From positions 1 to 64,000 of the forward strand of contig JAFGXV010000045.1 in assembly GCA_016936455.1 (NCBI GenBank): a stretch of DNA of 64,000 nt, read 5' to 3'. The stretch comes from Desulfuromonadaceae bacterium. GTDB taxonomy: Bacteria > Desulfobacterota > Desulfuromonadia > Desulfuromonadales > Desulfuromonadaceae. A model generated the notes under the pieces. The model had not been told where the DNA came from and searched no databases. It worked only from the letters and a program-made list of their open reading frames with translations. This document shows, piece by piece, positions 55,418-63,526 of this stretch. The translations under genes and the position numbers were made by a program. Position 1 is the stretch's first letter. Every line of letters begins with the position of its first letter.

Positions 55418-56464
55418 TCAGATCAGCTGCATGGTCCCCACCTCGCCGCCATCAGCGATTTCGCCGATCAGTGCCGCCGCCTCGCCGGCTTCGCACAGCG
55501 CATTCAACAGGTCCTGACTGCGTTCAGGCGGCACGGCGATCAGCAGGCCGCCCGAGGTCTGCGGGTCGGCGAGCAGGTCGAGGCGGTTCTGTTCCACCCC
55601 GTCGGAGCCGCGCAGGCGTGCACCGTAATGCTGCCGATTGCGGTGGCTGCCCTCGGGCACCAGACCGGTATCGGCCATGTCCAGGGCGAAGGGATAGGCA
55701 GGCAGCGCGTCAGTACAGATCACCAGCTGGACCTGACTGGCTTCGGCCATTTCCAGGGCATGGCCGAGCAGGCCGAAGCCGGTGATATCGGTGCAGGCGG
55801 AGATGCCAATGCGCTGCATGATCTGCGAGGCGTTGCGGTTGAGGCGCGCCATACCAAACAGGGCTTGGGCAACATCGTTCTCCTGCAGGATGCGTGCTTT
55901 CAGTGCGGTCGTCACCAGCCCGGTGCCAAGGGGTTTGGTCAGAATCAGCTGGTCGCCGGGCTGACAGCCGACGCTGGTGATCAGACGATCAGGATGGACC
56001 AGGCCGGTGACTGCCAGACCGTATTTGGGCTCCTCGTCCTCGATGGAGTGGCCGCCGACCAGGGTGGCACCGGCCTCGTGAACCTTGTCAATGCCCCCTT
56101 TGAGGATGGCGGTGAGGACGTCCGTTTCCAGACAGGAGGGAAAGGCGACGATATTCATCGCCGTCAGCGGCTGGCCGCCCATGGCAAAAATGTCGGACAG
56201 GGCGTTGGCCGCGGCAATGGCGCCGAACTGGTACGGGTCGTCCACCACCGGAGTGAAGAAGTCCACGGACTGCAGCAGCAGCTGGCTGTCGGAGATGCGG
56301 TAGATACCGGCATCCGCGCACGGGATGTGACGTGAGAGCAGGTTGGGATCGTCGTTATCGGGCAGTTGACACAGCACCTGTGCCAGGGTCTCGGGACCCA
56401 GTTTGGCCGCTCAGCCAGCGCTGCGCGCGAGCTGGGTCAAGGTCGTTTTACGTTTGGCAGACAT
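55418..56464 (-). CDS. selD: Selenophosphate synthase SelD, itself a selenoprotein
   Basis: Makes selenophosphate from selenide and ATP, the Se donor for Sec-tRNA. The conventional open frame begins only at 56377, but continuing upstream through one TGA gives MSAKRKTTLTQLARSAGU followed by AAKLGPETLAQVL, the standard SelD N-terminus, with Sec at position 18 where many homologues have the catalytic Cys/Sec and AK follows. The full product is 348 residues, the normal length. A SECIS-like hairpin follows the UGA. Other blocks are QSVDFFTPVVDDPYQFGAIAAANALSDIFAMGG and GGHSIEDEEPKYGLAVTG. It lies 42 bp after selB. Confidence 0.93.
56382..56413 (-). promoter_or_regulatory. selD: Bacterial SECIS element in selD (UGA codon plus hairpin)
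   Basis: UGA at 56413-56411, followed three bases later by a hairpin on the minus strand: outer GCCA (56407) with UGGC (56382), inner GGGUC with GACCC, CCGA loop. Position directly after the Sec codon is as expected for bacterial SECIS read by SelB. Confidence 0.75.
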
Positions 56465-56506
56465 GGTGTGGCTCCCTGATGATAAGTCCGGCGCGAGTCA
56501 ATCGGT

Positions 56507-58411
56507 TCAGTCGGTTTGTGGCAGCTTCCAGGCCACGCGGGCATCGCCCTTGCGCAGGGTGTATTTCTGGTCGTCAAAATATTCGAGCAGGGCCTGAACC
56601 GGTTTGCGGGCGCTTCCGAGCAGGTCACGGTACTGGGCCAAGGTCAGGCTTTCCTGCTGGCTGAAGTGGGTGATGAGGCGGTTGAGCGCTTGTCGATAGC
56701 TGTCCTTGTGAAAGAACGTGTCATCGTTCAATTTGACCAGTGTCCCCTGGTGGAACAGGTAGCCCAGCAGCTCTTCCAGCTGCTCATCGCCGAGGCGCAG
56801 ATCGTCGAGCATGTCACGCCGTCCCTTGGCCTGCATGCCGGTCTGGCGGTAGCGTGCTTCGACCTGGTCGAGCAGGCGGCGCTGCTCTGCGTTGGGGGTC
56901 GGTTCAAAATCCCTGATGTGGACCCATTCACCCTGGCAGGCCAGAGCCCCGCATTCGAGCAGCTGGTCAAACGCCTTGGTGCTCAGGCTGCCGGGCAGCA
57001 GGCCTTTGAGTGTGGCGCGTCCGATGCCGGGAAGAAGAGGCTTGTCGGCATGAAAGCGCTTGACGGCTTCCTCCATGCGCTGGTTCCACAGGGTGATGGC
57101 GGCGCTGGTCAGCCACTGATCGGCGAGCAGGCGCACCTGCTGTTCCTGTTGCAGCCGTTCCAGGTGGGTCTGAATGCGCTCGCGGCCGAGGCCCGAGAGC
57201 TGCTCCAGATCCTTGATGCGGGCACACTGGAGTTCACTGAGTTTCTGCAGCAAAAAGGCGCTTTCGCCGGATTCGAGTTCTTCCAGCGCTTTCTGGACTT
57301 CCGGGCGGAAGCGCTTGTGTTTTTCCGGCGAGACGTCGATCACTACGCCACCACCGATGGTGGTCATGGGTGAATAGGAGCGGATGATGAACCGGTCCTG
57401 GCGATGGGCGACCAGCGGCCGGTCAAGATGGATCTGGACCAGGGCGCTGTCGCCGGGTTGCAGTTCGTCGCGATCCAGCAGGGCCACCAGCCCGATGACG
57501 CGCGCCGTGCCGAGGTAGAAATGGACCGGGTCACGAAATTTGAGGGGCCGCGGCGCTTCGGTCAGCAGGGTCAGCCGGGCATCGAGTCGGTTGGTCTGTT
57601 CGAAAAAGCGGGGTGTGGCGACAACGCAACCACGATGCAGCAACTGGCGCTCCAGCCCGGCCAGATTGAGGGCGACGCGCTGACCGCATTCAGCTGTGTC
57701 TTGGTGCTGGCCGTGGATCTGAATATCGCGGATGCGCACGGTTTCGCCCGCGGGCAGGATTTCCACCTGCTCGCCGACGCGGGCGCTGCCCGAGAGCAGG
57801 GTACCGGTGACCACCGTGCCAAAGCCGGCGATACTGAAATGCCGGTCGATGGGCAGGCGCATGGGGCCATCGGAGTCGCGCCGGGGCACCTGGCGCGAGA
57901 CCTCGACGATGGTGCGGATAAGCTGCTCGATGCCCTGTCCGGTAATGGAGGACACGCGGCACAGGGGTGCCCCGTCGAGGAAGGAGCCTTTGAGGGTGTC
58001 GCGGATTTCCTCTTCGACGATATCCAGCCAGTCCGCTTCGGCCAGATCGACCTTGGTCATAACGATGATGCCGCGGGGAATCTGCAGCAGGTCGAGAATG
58101 CGCAGATGCTCAAGGGTCTGTGGCATGACCCCCTCATTGCTGTCGATGACCAGCAGCACCAGATCAATGCCGCCGATGCCGGCCAGCATGTTGCTGATGA
58201 ATTTTTCGTGGCCGGGAACGTCGATGACGCCGGCCTGGTCACCATTTGGCAGAGTGAAGGCGGCGAAGCCGAGGTCGATGGAGATGCCGCGCTGCTGTTC
58301 TTCTTTCAGGCGGTCGGTGTTGGTGCCGGTCAGGGCACGGATCAGTTCGGTCTTGCCGTGGTCGACGTGGCCGGCGGTGCCGATGATGAGATGACGAGCT
58401 TGTGTAGCCAT
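56507..58411 (-). CDS. selB: Selenocysteine-specific elongation factor SelB
   Basis: GTPase that carries Sec-tRNA-Sec to UGA codons marked by a SECIS. The 634-residue product has an EF-Tu-like N-terminal part: G1 GHVDHGKT (14-21), DVPGHEKFISNML (G3) and TKVDLAE (G4), then beta-barrel domains. The C-terminal third (about 380-634) holds winged-helix repeats that bind the SECIS RNA. It lies between selA and selD on the same strand, with gaps of 52 and 42 bp, forming a selABD operon. Confidence 0.97.
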   Translation of the reverse strand: MATQARHLIIGTAGHVDHGKTELIRALTGTNTDRLKEEQQRGISIDLGFAAFTLPNGDQAGVIDVPGHEKFISNMLAGIGGIDLVLLVIDSNEGVMPQTLEHLRILDLLQIPRGIIVMTKVDLAEADWLDIVEEEIRDTLKGSFLDGAPLCRVSSITGQGIEQLIRTIVEVSRQVPRRDSDGPMRLPIDRHFSIAGFGTVVTGTLLSGSARVGEQVEILPAGETVRIRDIQIHGQHQDTAECGQRVALNLAGLERQLLHRGCVVATPRFFEQTNRLDARLTLLTEAPRPLKFRDPVHFYLGTARVIGLVALLDRDELQPGDSALVQIHLDRPLVAHRQDRFIIRSYSPMTTIGGGVVIDVSPEKHKRFRPEVQKALEELESGESAFLLQKLSELQCARIKDLEQLSGLGRERIQTHLERLQQEQQVRLLADQWLTSAAITLWNQRMEEAVKRFHADKPLLPGIGRATLKGLLPGSLSTKAFDQLLECGALACQGEWVHIRDFEPTPNAEQRRLLDQVEARYRQTGMQAKGRRDMLDDLRLGDEQLEELLGYLFHQGTLVKLNDDTFFHKDSYRQALNRLITHFSQQESLTLAQYRDLLGSARKPVQALLEYFDDQKYTLRKGDARVAWKLPQTD

Positions 58412-58463
58412 GAGAGCGGGTCCCTAGTCCTGTGAGTCAGGTCGATACGGATGGGGTTCTGGG

Positions 58464-59867
58464 TCAGGGCGTTGTGCTGAATGCCGTCCTCAATGCTTCG
58501 ATCAGGGGTTGCTCCTGGGACGGGAACACCGTGCGCAGATTGAGGATGAGACGATTGTCCTGAATGCGCAACACAAGAGCCGGATCTCCGGTCCTCAGCA
58601 GATAGGACAGGTTGTCGACGCTGAGCTGGTGTGGCTCAATGGCAATCGCCTGACCAGGCAAAGTGGTCAGCGGCAGGGCACCGCCGCCGACACAGGCTGC
58701 TTCTTCGATGCGTATGACCGTGGCGTGTTGCTGCAGCTGGCTGGCCAGCTGATCGGCCAACCGGGCAGTGCGCTGTTTAACTTCTTCGGCCGACATGTTC
58801 AGCATGCGCAGCACCGGAACCGTGTCGATGGCCTGTTGTTGGTCAAGGTAGTGGCTCAGGGTGGTCTCCAGCGCGGCCAGCGTCAGCTTGTCGATACGCA
58901 GGGCGCGGGCGAGCGGATGGTGGCGGATTTTGTCGATTGCCCATTTCTTGCCGACGATCAGTCCGGCCTGGGGACCGCCCAGCAGCTTGTCACCGCTGAA
59001 GGTCAGCACGTCGATGCCAGCTTCCACGCCTTCGCGGACCGTGGGCTCGCGCGGCAGACCGAAGGGGGACAGATCAAACAGCATGCCACTGCCCAGATCT
59101 TCCATGACCGGGATGCGGTGCTGTTGCCCCAGCTCAACCAGGGTGGCCGCGCTGACGGATTCGGTGAAGCCAACAATGCGGTAGTTGCTGGTATGGACTT
59201 TGAGCAACAGGCCGGTTTCATCGGTAATGGCCTCGCTGTAATCGCGCAGATGGGTCTTGTTGGTGGTGCCGATTTCACGCAGCAGGACGCCACCGGCAGC
59301 CATGACATCGGGGACGCGAAAGGCGCCGCCGATTTCCACCAGTTCGCCACGGGAGACAATGGCCTCGCGTCCTTTGGCCAGTGCGGTCAGGGCCAGAAGC
59401 ACGGCACCGGCGTTGTTGTTGACCACGGCGGCGGCTTCGGCACCCGTCAGGCGACACAGCAGTTGGTCGATATGGCTGTAGCGATGGCCGCGTTTGCCGC
59501 TCTCCAGATCCAGTTCCAGGTTGGAGTAGGAACGGGCTGTGGCATCAATCGCTTGCAGGGCTGCCTCACTCAGGGGGGCACGGCCCAGGTTGGTATGCAG
59601 CAGGGTGCCGGTGGCATTGATGACCTCGCGCAGCGATGGTCGCAGCTTGTTGCTCAGCCGCTTACGGGTGTCGGCGATGATGGCGGCCAGATCGACGTTG
59701 GCTGGCGTGCCCTGCGCTTCCAGGATGCGTTGGCGGGCTGCGGCCACACTTTCCTGCGCGGCTTCAACCATAAGGCAGTGGGGGGCTGAAACCTGGTCCA
59801 GCTCCGGTTGCGTCAGCAGCCGGTCAATGGCGGGCAGTTCTTTCAGATAGCGGTGTTTGTCGCTCAT
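58464..59867 (-). CDS. selA: L-seryl-tRNA(Sec) selenium transferase SelA
   Basis: PLP enzyme that converts seryl-tRNA-Sec to selenocysteyl-tRNA-Sec with selenophosphate. The 467-residue product has INATGTLLHTNLGRAPL, VVNNNAGAVLLAL, EIGGAFRVPDVMAAGG and the PLP lysine in FSGDKLLGGPQAG (Lys294). I use the ATG at 59867 (MSDKHRYLKELPAIDRLL); the frame is open 18 codons upstream. First gene of the selABD unit; the AT-rich 190 bp upstream, shared with a divergent lipoprotein gene, probably holds both promoters. Confidence 0.97.
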   Translation of the reverse strand: MSDKHRYLKELPAIDRLLTQPELDQVSAPHCLMVEAAQESVAAARQRILEAQGTPANVDLAAIIADTRKRLSNKLRPSLREVINATGTLLHTNLGRAPLSEAALQAIDATARSYSNLELDLESGKRGHRYSHIDQLLCRLTGAEAAAVVNNNAGAVLLALTALAKGREAIVSRGELVEIGGAFRVPDVMAAGGVLLREIGTTNKTHLRDYSEAITDETGLLLKVHTSNYRIVGFTESVSAATLVELGQQHRIPVMEDLGSGMLFDLSPFGLPREPTVREGVEAGIDVLTFSGDKLLGGPQAGLIVGKKWAIDKIRHHPLARALRIDKLTLAALETTLSHYLDQQQAIDTVPVLRMLNMSAEEVKQRTARLADQLASQLQQHATVIRIEEAACVGGGALPLTTLPGQAIAIEPHQLSVDNLSYLLRTGDPALVLRIQDNRLILNLRTVFPSQEQPLIEALRTAFSTTP

Positions 59868-60057
59868 GTTTATCCGTTCGGCACGGGAGAGTGTCTGGTT
59901 GGTTTGGCAGGTATGTTGCAAATATTGAAAAATTGCAGTCGTGTTAAAGAATTTTAGTCTATTATTAGCCAGTTGTTAATAAATTATCCACTTTCCTGTT
60001 TTTTTCAGAACCGATACTATGCATGGCAATGTTGTGAAAATCAAGCCGACAACAAAA

Positions 60058-60489
60058 ATGAATCCGATCCGTCTGGTCGTACTGGCTTTTTGCGTGCTTT
60101 CAGCCGCTATTTTTGTTCTCTCAGGTTGCCATTCCCGTAAGGCAAACAAAGAGTTGGAGTGGGAGCAGCGCCCTTCCTCATTCTGGAACTTTGTAAACGA
60201 GGATCGGCGCTTCTGGCTCAAAGACGGTGTTCAGTACTGCCGCCAGCTGGAGCTTGACGGGAAATACGACTGGCGCTTGCCGACAAAGGATGAATTGCAC
60301 GACTTTGCCGCTGAGGCGGGTGTACTCCGTAGTTATTCGACAACGCCGACACGAGGGATTTACTGGAGCGCTACGCCATATGGCGAAAAGAAGTCCCGCT
60401 ATTGGGCGGTCTCCCTGTATAACGGTGAAGCAGCGCCTTTGGAAATCCATAATTACAACGCCGTGCTTTGTGTGCGTGATCGGCACTGA
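60058..60489 (+). CDS. DUF1566-type lipoprotein
   Basis: A 143-residue lipoprotein: signal peptide MNPIRLVVLAFCVLSAAIFVLSGC with lipidated Cys24, then a DUF1566 (Lcl-like) region. Family marks are YCRQLELDGKYDWRLPTKDELHDF, IYWSATPYGEKKSRYWAVSLYNG and the closing VLCVRDRH. Function of the family is unknown. I use the ATG at 60058, which gives a normal signal peptide; one 13 codons upstream also opens the frame. It is divergent from selA and precedes the c-di-GMP gene by 53 bp. Confidence 0.8.
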   Translation: MNPIRLVVLAFCVLSAAIFVLSGCHSRKANKELEWEQRPSSFWNFVNEDRRFWLKDGVQYCRQLELDGKYDWRLPTKDELHDFAAEAGVLRSYSTTPTRGIYWSATPYGEKKSRYWAVSLYNGEAAPLEIHNYNAVLCVRDRH

Positions 60490-60542
60490 GTGCCTGACCG
60501 CTGGCGCGGCGATATTCTGATTCTGACAGTTGGAAATCTTTC

Positions 60543-63209
60543 ATGAGCGATCAGCTTAGTACCAAATCCACCCATTCTGTAATCAGCCATATCTATGATC
60601 ACCTCGTTGGACTGGTCGGTGAGGCTTTTTTTGCGGCACTGATGGAGCAGCTGGCCAAGGTGGCCAATGCTGATTACGCCTTTGTTGGTGAATTCAGTGA
60701 TGCCAATAAGCGATTTGTGTTGACCGAGGCTGTCTATGCCGATGGCCAGATCATTGATAATATCGAATTTCCGCTGGAAAACACGCCCTGCGATGTCGTC
60801 ATCGAGCAGGGGCTGAAATACTACCCGCGCGATGTCATCAAGCTTTTTCCCCTCGACCATCTGGCAATTCAGATGGAAGTCGACAGCTATATCGGCATCC
60901 CGCTGCTCAATTCTCGCGGCGAAGCCATGGGGCCGCTGGCCGTTTTCAGTCGCAAGCCCATGGAAAATATCGAACAGCTTGAAGATGCCATGCGCATGTT
61001 TGCGCTGCGGGCTGCATCCGAACTGGAGCGCCTCGGCAATGAGCGTCAGCGTCAGGAAGAACTGCATTTCCTGCAGAGCCTGATCGACGCGATTCCCAAC
61101 CCGATTTTCTACAAGAACGTGGAAGGGGCCTATCTCGGCTGCAATCAGAGCTACGAAAAAATGATCGGGCGGTCGCGCGATCAGATCGTCCATCAGAGTG
61201 TCATGGGGATTCATCCCCCTGAACGGGCTGAAATCGCCCGACGCGAAGATGCCCGCGTCTTTGACAGCCGGCAGACCCGAACCTACGAAAGCAGTCTCAA
61301 CTGTACTGACGGCTCGGTTAAGCAGGTTCTTTTCAATAAGGCGCCCTTGTTTGATCGTCAGGGTAAGATGATGGGGCTGGTCGGTACGATTCAGGATATC
61401 AGTCGCTTTAAGCAGGTTGAAACCGCGTTGCAGGCCTTGGTGGAGGGAACCCTCGGTTATACGGGGGGGGAGTGTTATCGGCGCGTGGCTGAGCAGCTGT
61501 GCAACTGGTTTGAGGCTGACTGCACGATCGTTGGGGCGTTGGCTGGCAATGGAAAGGTTCGTTCTCTGGCGACATGTCGACGGGGTGTTCAACTGTCTGG
61601 CTATGAGTTCCAGGCCCAGGGGACCCCGTGTCAGAAAGTGCTGGATGATGGGACGATTATGATTCATCAGGGGCTTCTCCGGATGTTCCCCTCATCGGCA
61701 ATTGTTATTGAGTTGGCTGCTCAGGGCTATGTCGGGACGCCGGTCAACGACCAGAGTGGGAAAACTATCGGCGTCATCAGTATCCTTTCCAGTAAGCCGA
61801 TACAGAACTTTGAGCGTGCTCGGGACGTGCTGGCGATCATGGCTGCGCGTGTCGGCGCCGAGATCGAACGCGAGCAGTCTCAGCAGTTGTTGCAGGAGAA
61901 CCGAGATCATCTCAATTATCTGGTCTATCACGATGCGCTGACCGGGTTGCCCAATCGGCAGATGTTCAGTGACCACCTCCAGCATGCCATCGCCATGGCA
62001 ACACTGATGCACCATCGGCTTGGTATTCTGTTTCTTGATCTGGATCATTTTAAAAAAATCAATGATTCTCTCGGGCACGAAGTCGGTGACCGGGTTTTGT
62101 GTGAAGTGGCCACCCGACTGCGGAACTGTCTGCGCGATGTGGATACGCTGGCGCGCCTCGGCGGCGATGAGTTTGCCATCCTGATTGATCAGACCATCAG
62201 CGTCGAAAATGTGGTGATGATTGCTGAAGAGATCAGTCACAAGCTGGCTGAGGTGATTCAGGTCGATGACTATAAACTGTTTGTCACATCCAGTATCGGC
62301 ATCAGTATGTACCCGCAAGATGGTCAAGATGTTGTGGCTCTGCTGAAAGCCGCGGATGCCGCCATGTTCCGGGCCAAGGAGTTGGGTCGGGACAATTACC
62401 ACTTCTACGCGCCGGGCATGAACGAAAGGGCCAGCGAGCTGCTCATGATGGAGGCGGCATTGCGTCAGGCCGTCGAGCAGGAGGAGTTGATGCTGCAGTA
62501 TCAACCGCAGTATGACCTGATGACGCGCCAGATTATCGGGGTTGAGGCCTTGGTCCGCTGGTGCCATCCCCAGCATGGGACGATTTCCCCCCTGGATTTT
62601 ATTCCGCTGGCGGAGGAAACCGGGCTCATCGTGCCGATTGGCGAGTGGGTACTGCGCAGAGCCTGCACTCAGGGGGCCATGTGGCAGGGTGAAGGGTTGT
62701 TCCCGTTGCGGATCGCCGTAAATATTTCTGCCCGTCAGTTCCGCCAGGTCGATCTGGTGGAAATGGTGACGCGTATTCTGCAGGAAACCGGTTTCCCGGC
62801 GACGAGCCTCGATCTGGAAATTACCGAAAGCATTCTCATGGAGGATGTCAACCGCGCCATTGAAACCATGGTTCGCCTCAGTCGTCTGGGTGTCAAGCTG
62901 TCGATCGATGATTTTGGTACCGGGTATTCTTCGTTGGCCTATCTCAAGCGGTTTCCCATCGATTATCTGAAGATTGACCGCTCCTTCGTGCGTGATGTTG
63001 TCGAAGACCCCAATGACGCGGCAATCGCTGTTTCCATTATCGACCTGGCCCGCAACATGGGGCTTGGCGTTATTGCGGAAGGGATTGAGACCGAGGCGCA
63101 GCGTTCTTTCCTGTCCCGTAAGGGGTGTCGCTATGGCCAGGGATATTATTTCAGCCAACCTATTCCGACAGATGAACTGACCGGGATGCTCAGGAGCCAG
63201 TTTTCCTGA
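60543..63209 (+). CDS. GAF-PAS-GAF-GGDEF-EAL cyclic-di-GMP protein
   Basis: Composite c-di-GMP protein of 888 residues. Order of domains: a GAF-like sensor (about 15-165), a PAS domain (about 170-295), a second GAF-like domain (about 300-445), GGDEF with an intact motif (540-544) and EAL with EALVRW (668-673) and DDFGTGYSS (789-797). Both GAF regions share the FPLDHLAIQMEVDSYIGIPL / FPSSAIVIELAAQGYVGTPV pattern, so they probably arose by duplication. No membrane segment is visible. Both catalytic domains look active. It lies on the opposite strand to the sel genes and splits selA from tRNA-Sec. Confidence 0.92.
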   Translation: MSDQLSTKSTHSVISHIYDHLVGLVGEAFFAALMEQLAKVANADYAFVGEFSDANKRFVLTEAVYADGQIIDNIEFPLENTPCDVVIEQGLKYYPRDVIKLFPLDHLAIQMEVDSYIGIPLLNSRGEAMGPLAVFSRKPMENIEQLEDAMRMFALRAASELERLGNERQRQEELHFLQSLIDAIPNPIFYKNVEGAYLGCNQSYEKMIGRSRDQIVHQSVMGIHPPERAEIARREDARVFDSRQTRTYESSLNCTDGSVKQVLFNKAPLFDRQGKMMGLVGTIQDISRFKQVETALQALVEGTLGYTGGECYRRVAEQLCNWFEADCTIVGALAGNGKVRSLATCRRGVQLSGYEFQAQGTPCQKVLDDGTIMIHQGLLRMFPSSAIVIELAAQGYVGTPVNDQSGKTIGVISILSSKPIQNFERARDVLAIMAARVGAEIEREQSQQLLQENRDHLNYLVYHDALTGLPNRQMFSDHLQHAIAMATLMHHRLGILFLDLDHFKKINDSLGHEVGDRVLCEVATRLRNCLRDVDTLARLGGDEFAILIDQTISVENVVMIAEEISHKLAEVIQVDDYKLFVTSSIGISMYPQDGQDVVALLKAADAAMFRAKELGRDNYHFYAPGMNERASELLMMEAALRQAVEQEELMLQYQPQYDLMTRQIIGVEALVRWCHPQHGTISPLDFIPLAEETGLIVPIGEWVLRRACTQGAMWQGEGLFPLRIAVNISARQFRQVDLVEMVTRILQETGFPATSLDLEITESILMEDVNRAIETMVRLSRLGVKLSIDDFGTGYSSLAYLKRFPIDYLKIDRSFVRDVVEDPNDAAIAVSIIDLARNMGLGVIAEGIETEAQRSFLSRKGCRYGQGYYFSQPIPTDELTGMLRSQFS

Positions 63210-63260
63210 TTCATACCAACAGCACACCTCATAGACCAACGGATCTCCCAACAAATTTCG

Positions 63261-63360
63261 TGGATGTCAACGGATCGGGATGGACCTAGCCAGACGCTAG
63301 GCAAAAGAAAACCCGCTTTTTTAGCGGGTTTGTGGACTTTCTTGGATTGTCTCGGATGGA
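63261..63360. repeat. TGGA repeats next to tRNA-Sec
   Basis: Five TGGA units (63261, 63281, 63333, 63343, 63357) flank the tRNA-Sec terminator. Two sit in longer related segments: TCGGGATGGAC near 63275-63285 and TCGGATGGAC near 63352-63361. A palindrome CCTAGC-N5-GCTAGG lies at 63285-63301. Such TCCA-type repeats beside a tRNA 3' end resemble arm sites of tyrosine-recombinase attachment sites, but no integrase is seen here. Confidence 0.4.
63303..63331 (-). terminator. Terminator after tRNA-Sec
   Basis: AAACCCGCT (63309-63317) pairs with its complement at 63323-63331 across a 5-nt loop. On the minus strand the stem is followed by TTTTCTTTT. It ends 33 bp beyond the tRNA 3' end. Confidence 0.88.
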
Positions 63361-63363
63361 CTC

Positions 63364-63459
63364 TGGCGGGAGCAGATGGGAATCGGACCCACCGGGGACG
63401 GGATACGCCCCCCATCGGTTTTGAAGACCGTGAGCGCCACCAGGCTACTAGCTACTCCC
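63364..63459 (-). tRNA. selC: Selenocysteine tRNA (anticodon UCA)
   Basis: A 96-nt tRNA including an encoded CCA. The 8-bp acceptor stem (GGGAGTAG with CTGCTCCC), long variable arm and anticodon loop CTTCAAA with UCA are the features of bacterial tRNA-Sec, which reads UGA and is charged with serine before conversion by SelA. The 3' end GCCA lies at 63364-63367. The yedF gene lies upstream on the same strand. Confidence 0.95.
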
Positions 63460-63526
63460 CCTCGACCAGACGACGTCTTTTATAGCAGGTCGACCGTTTG
63501 GGTTCAAGAGATTTTCCCGCCGCGCG

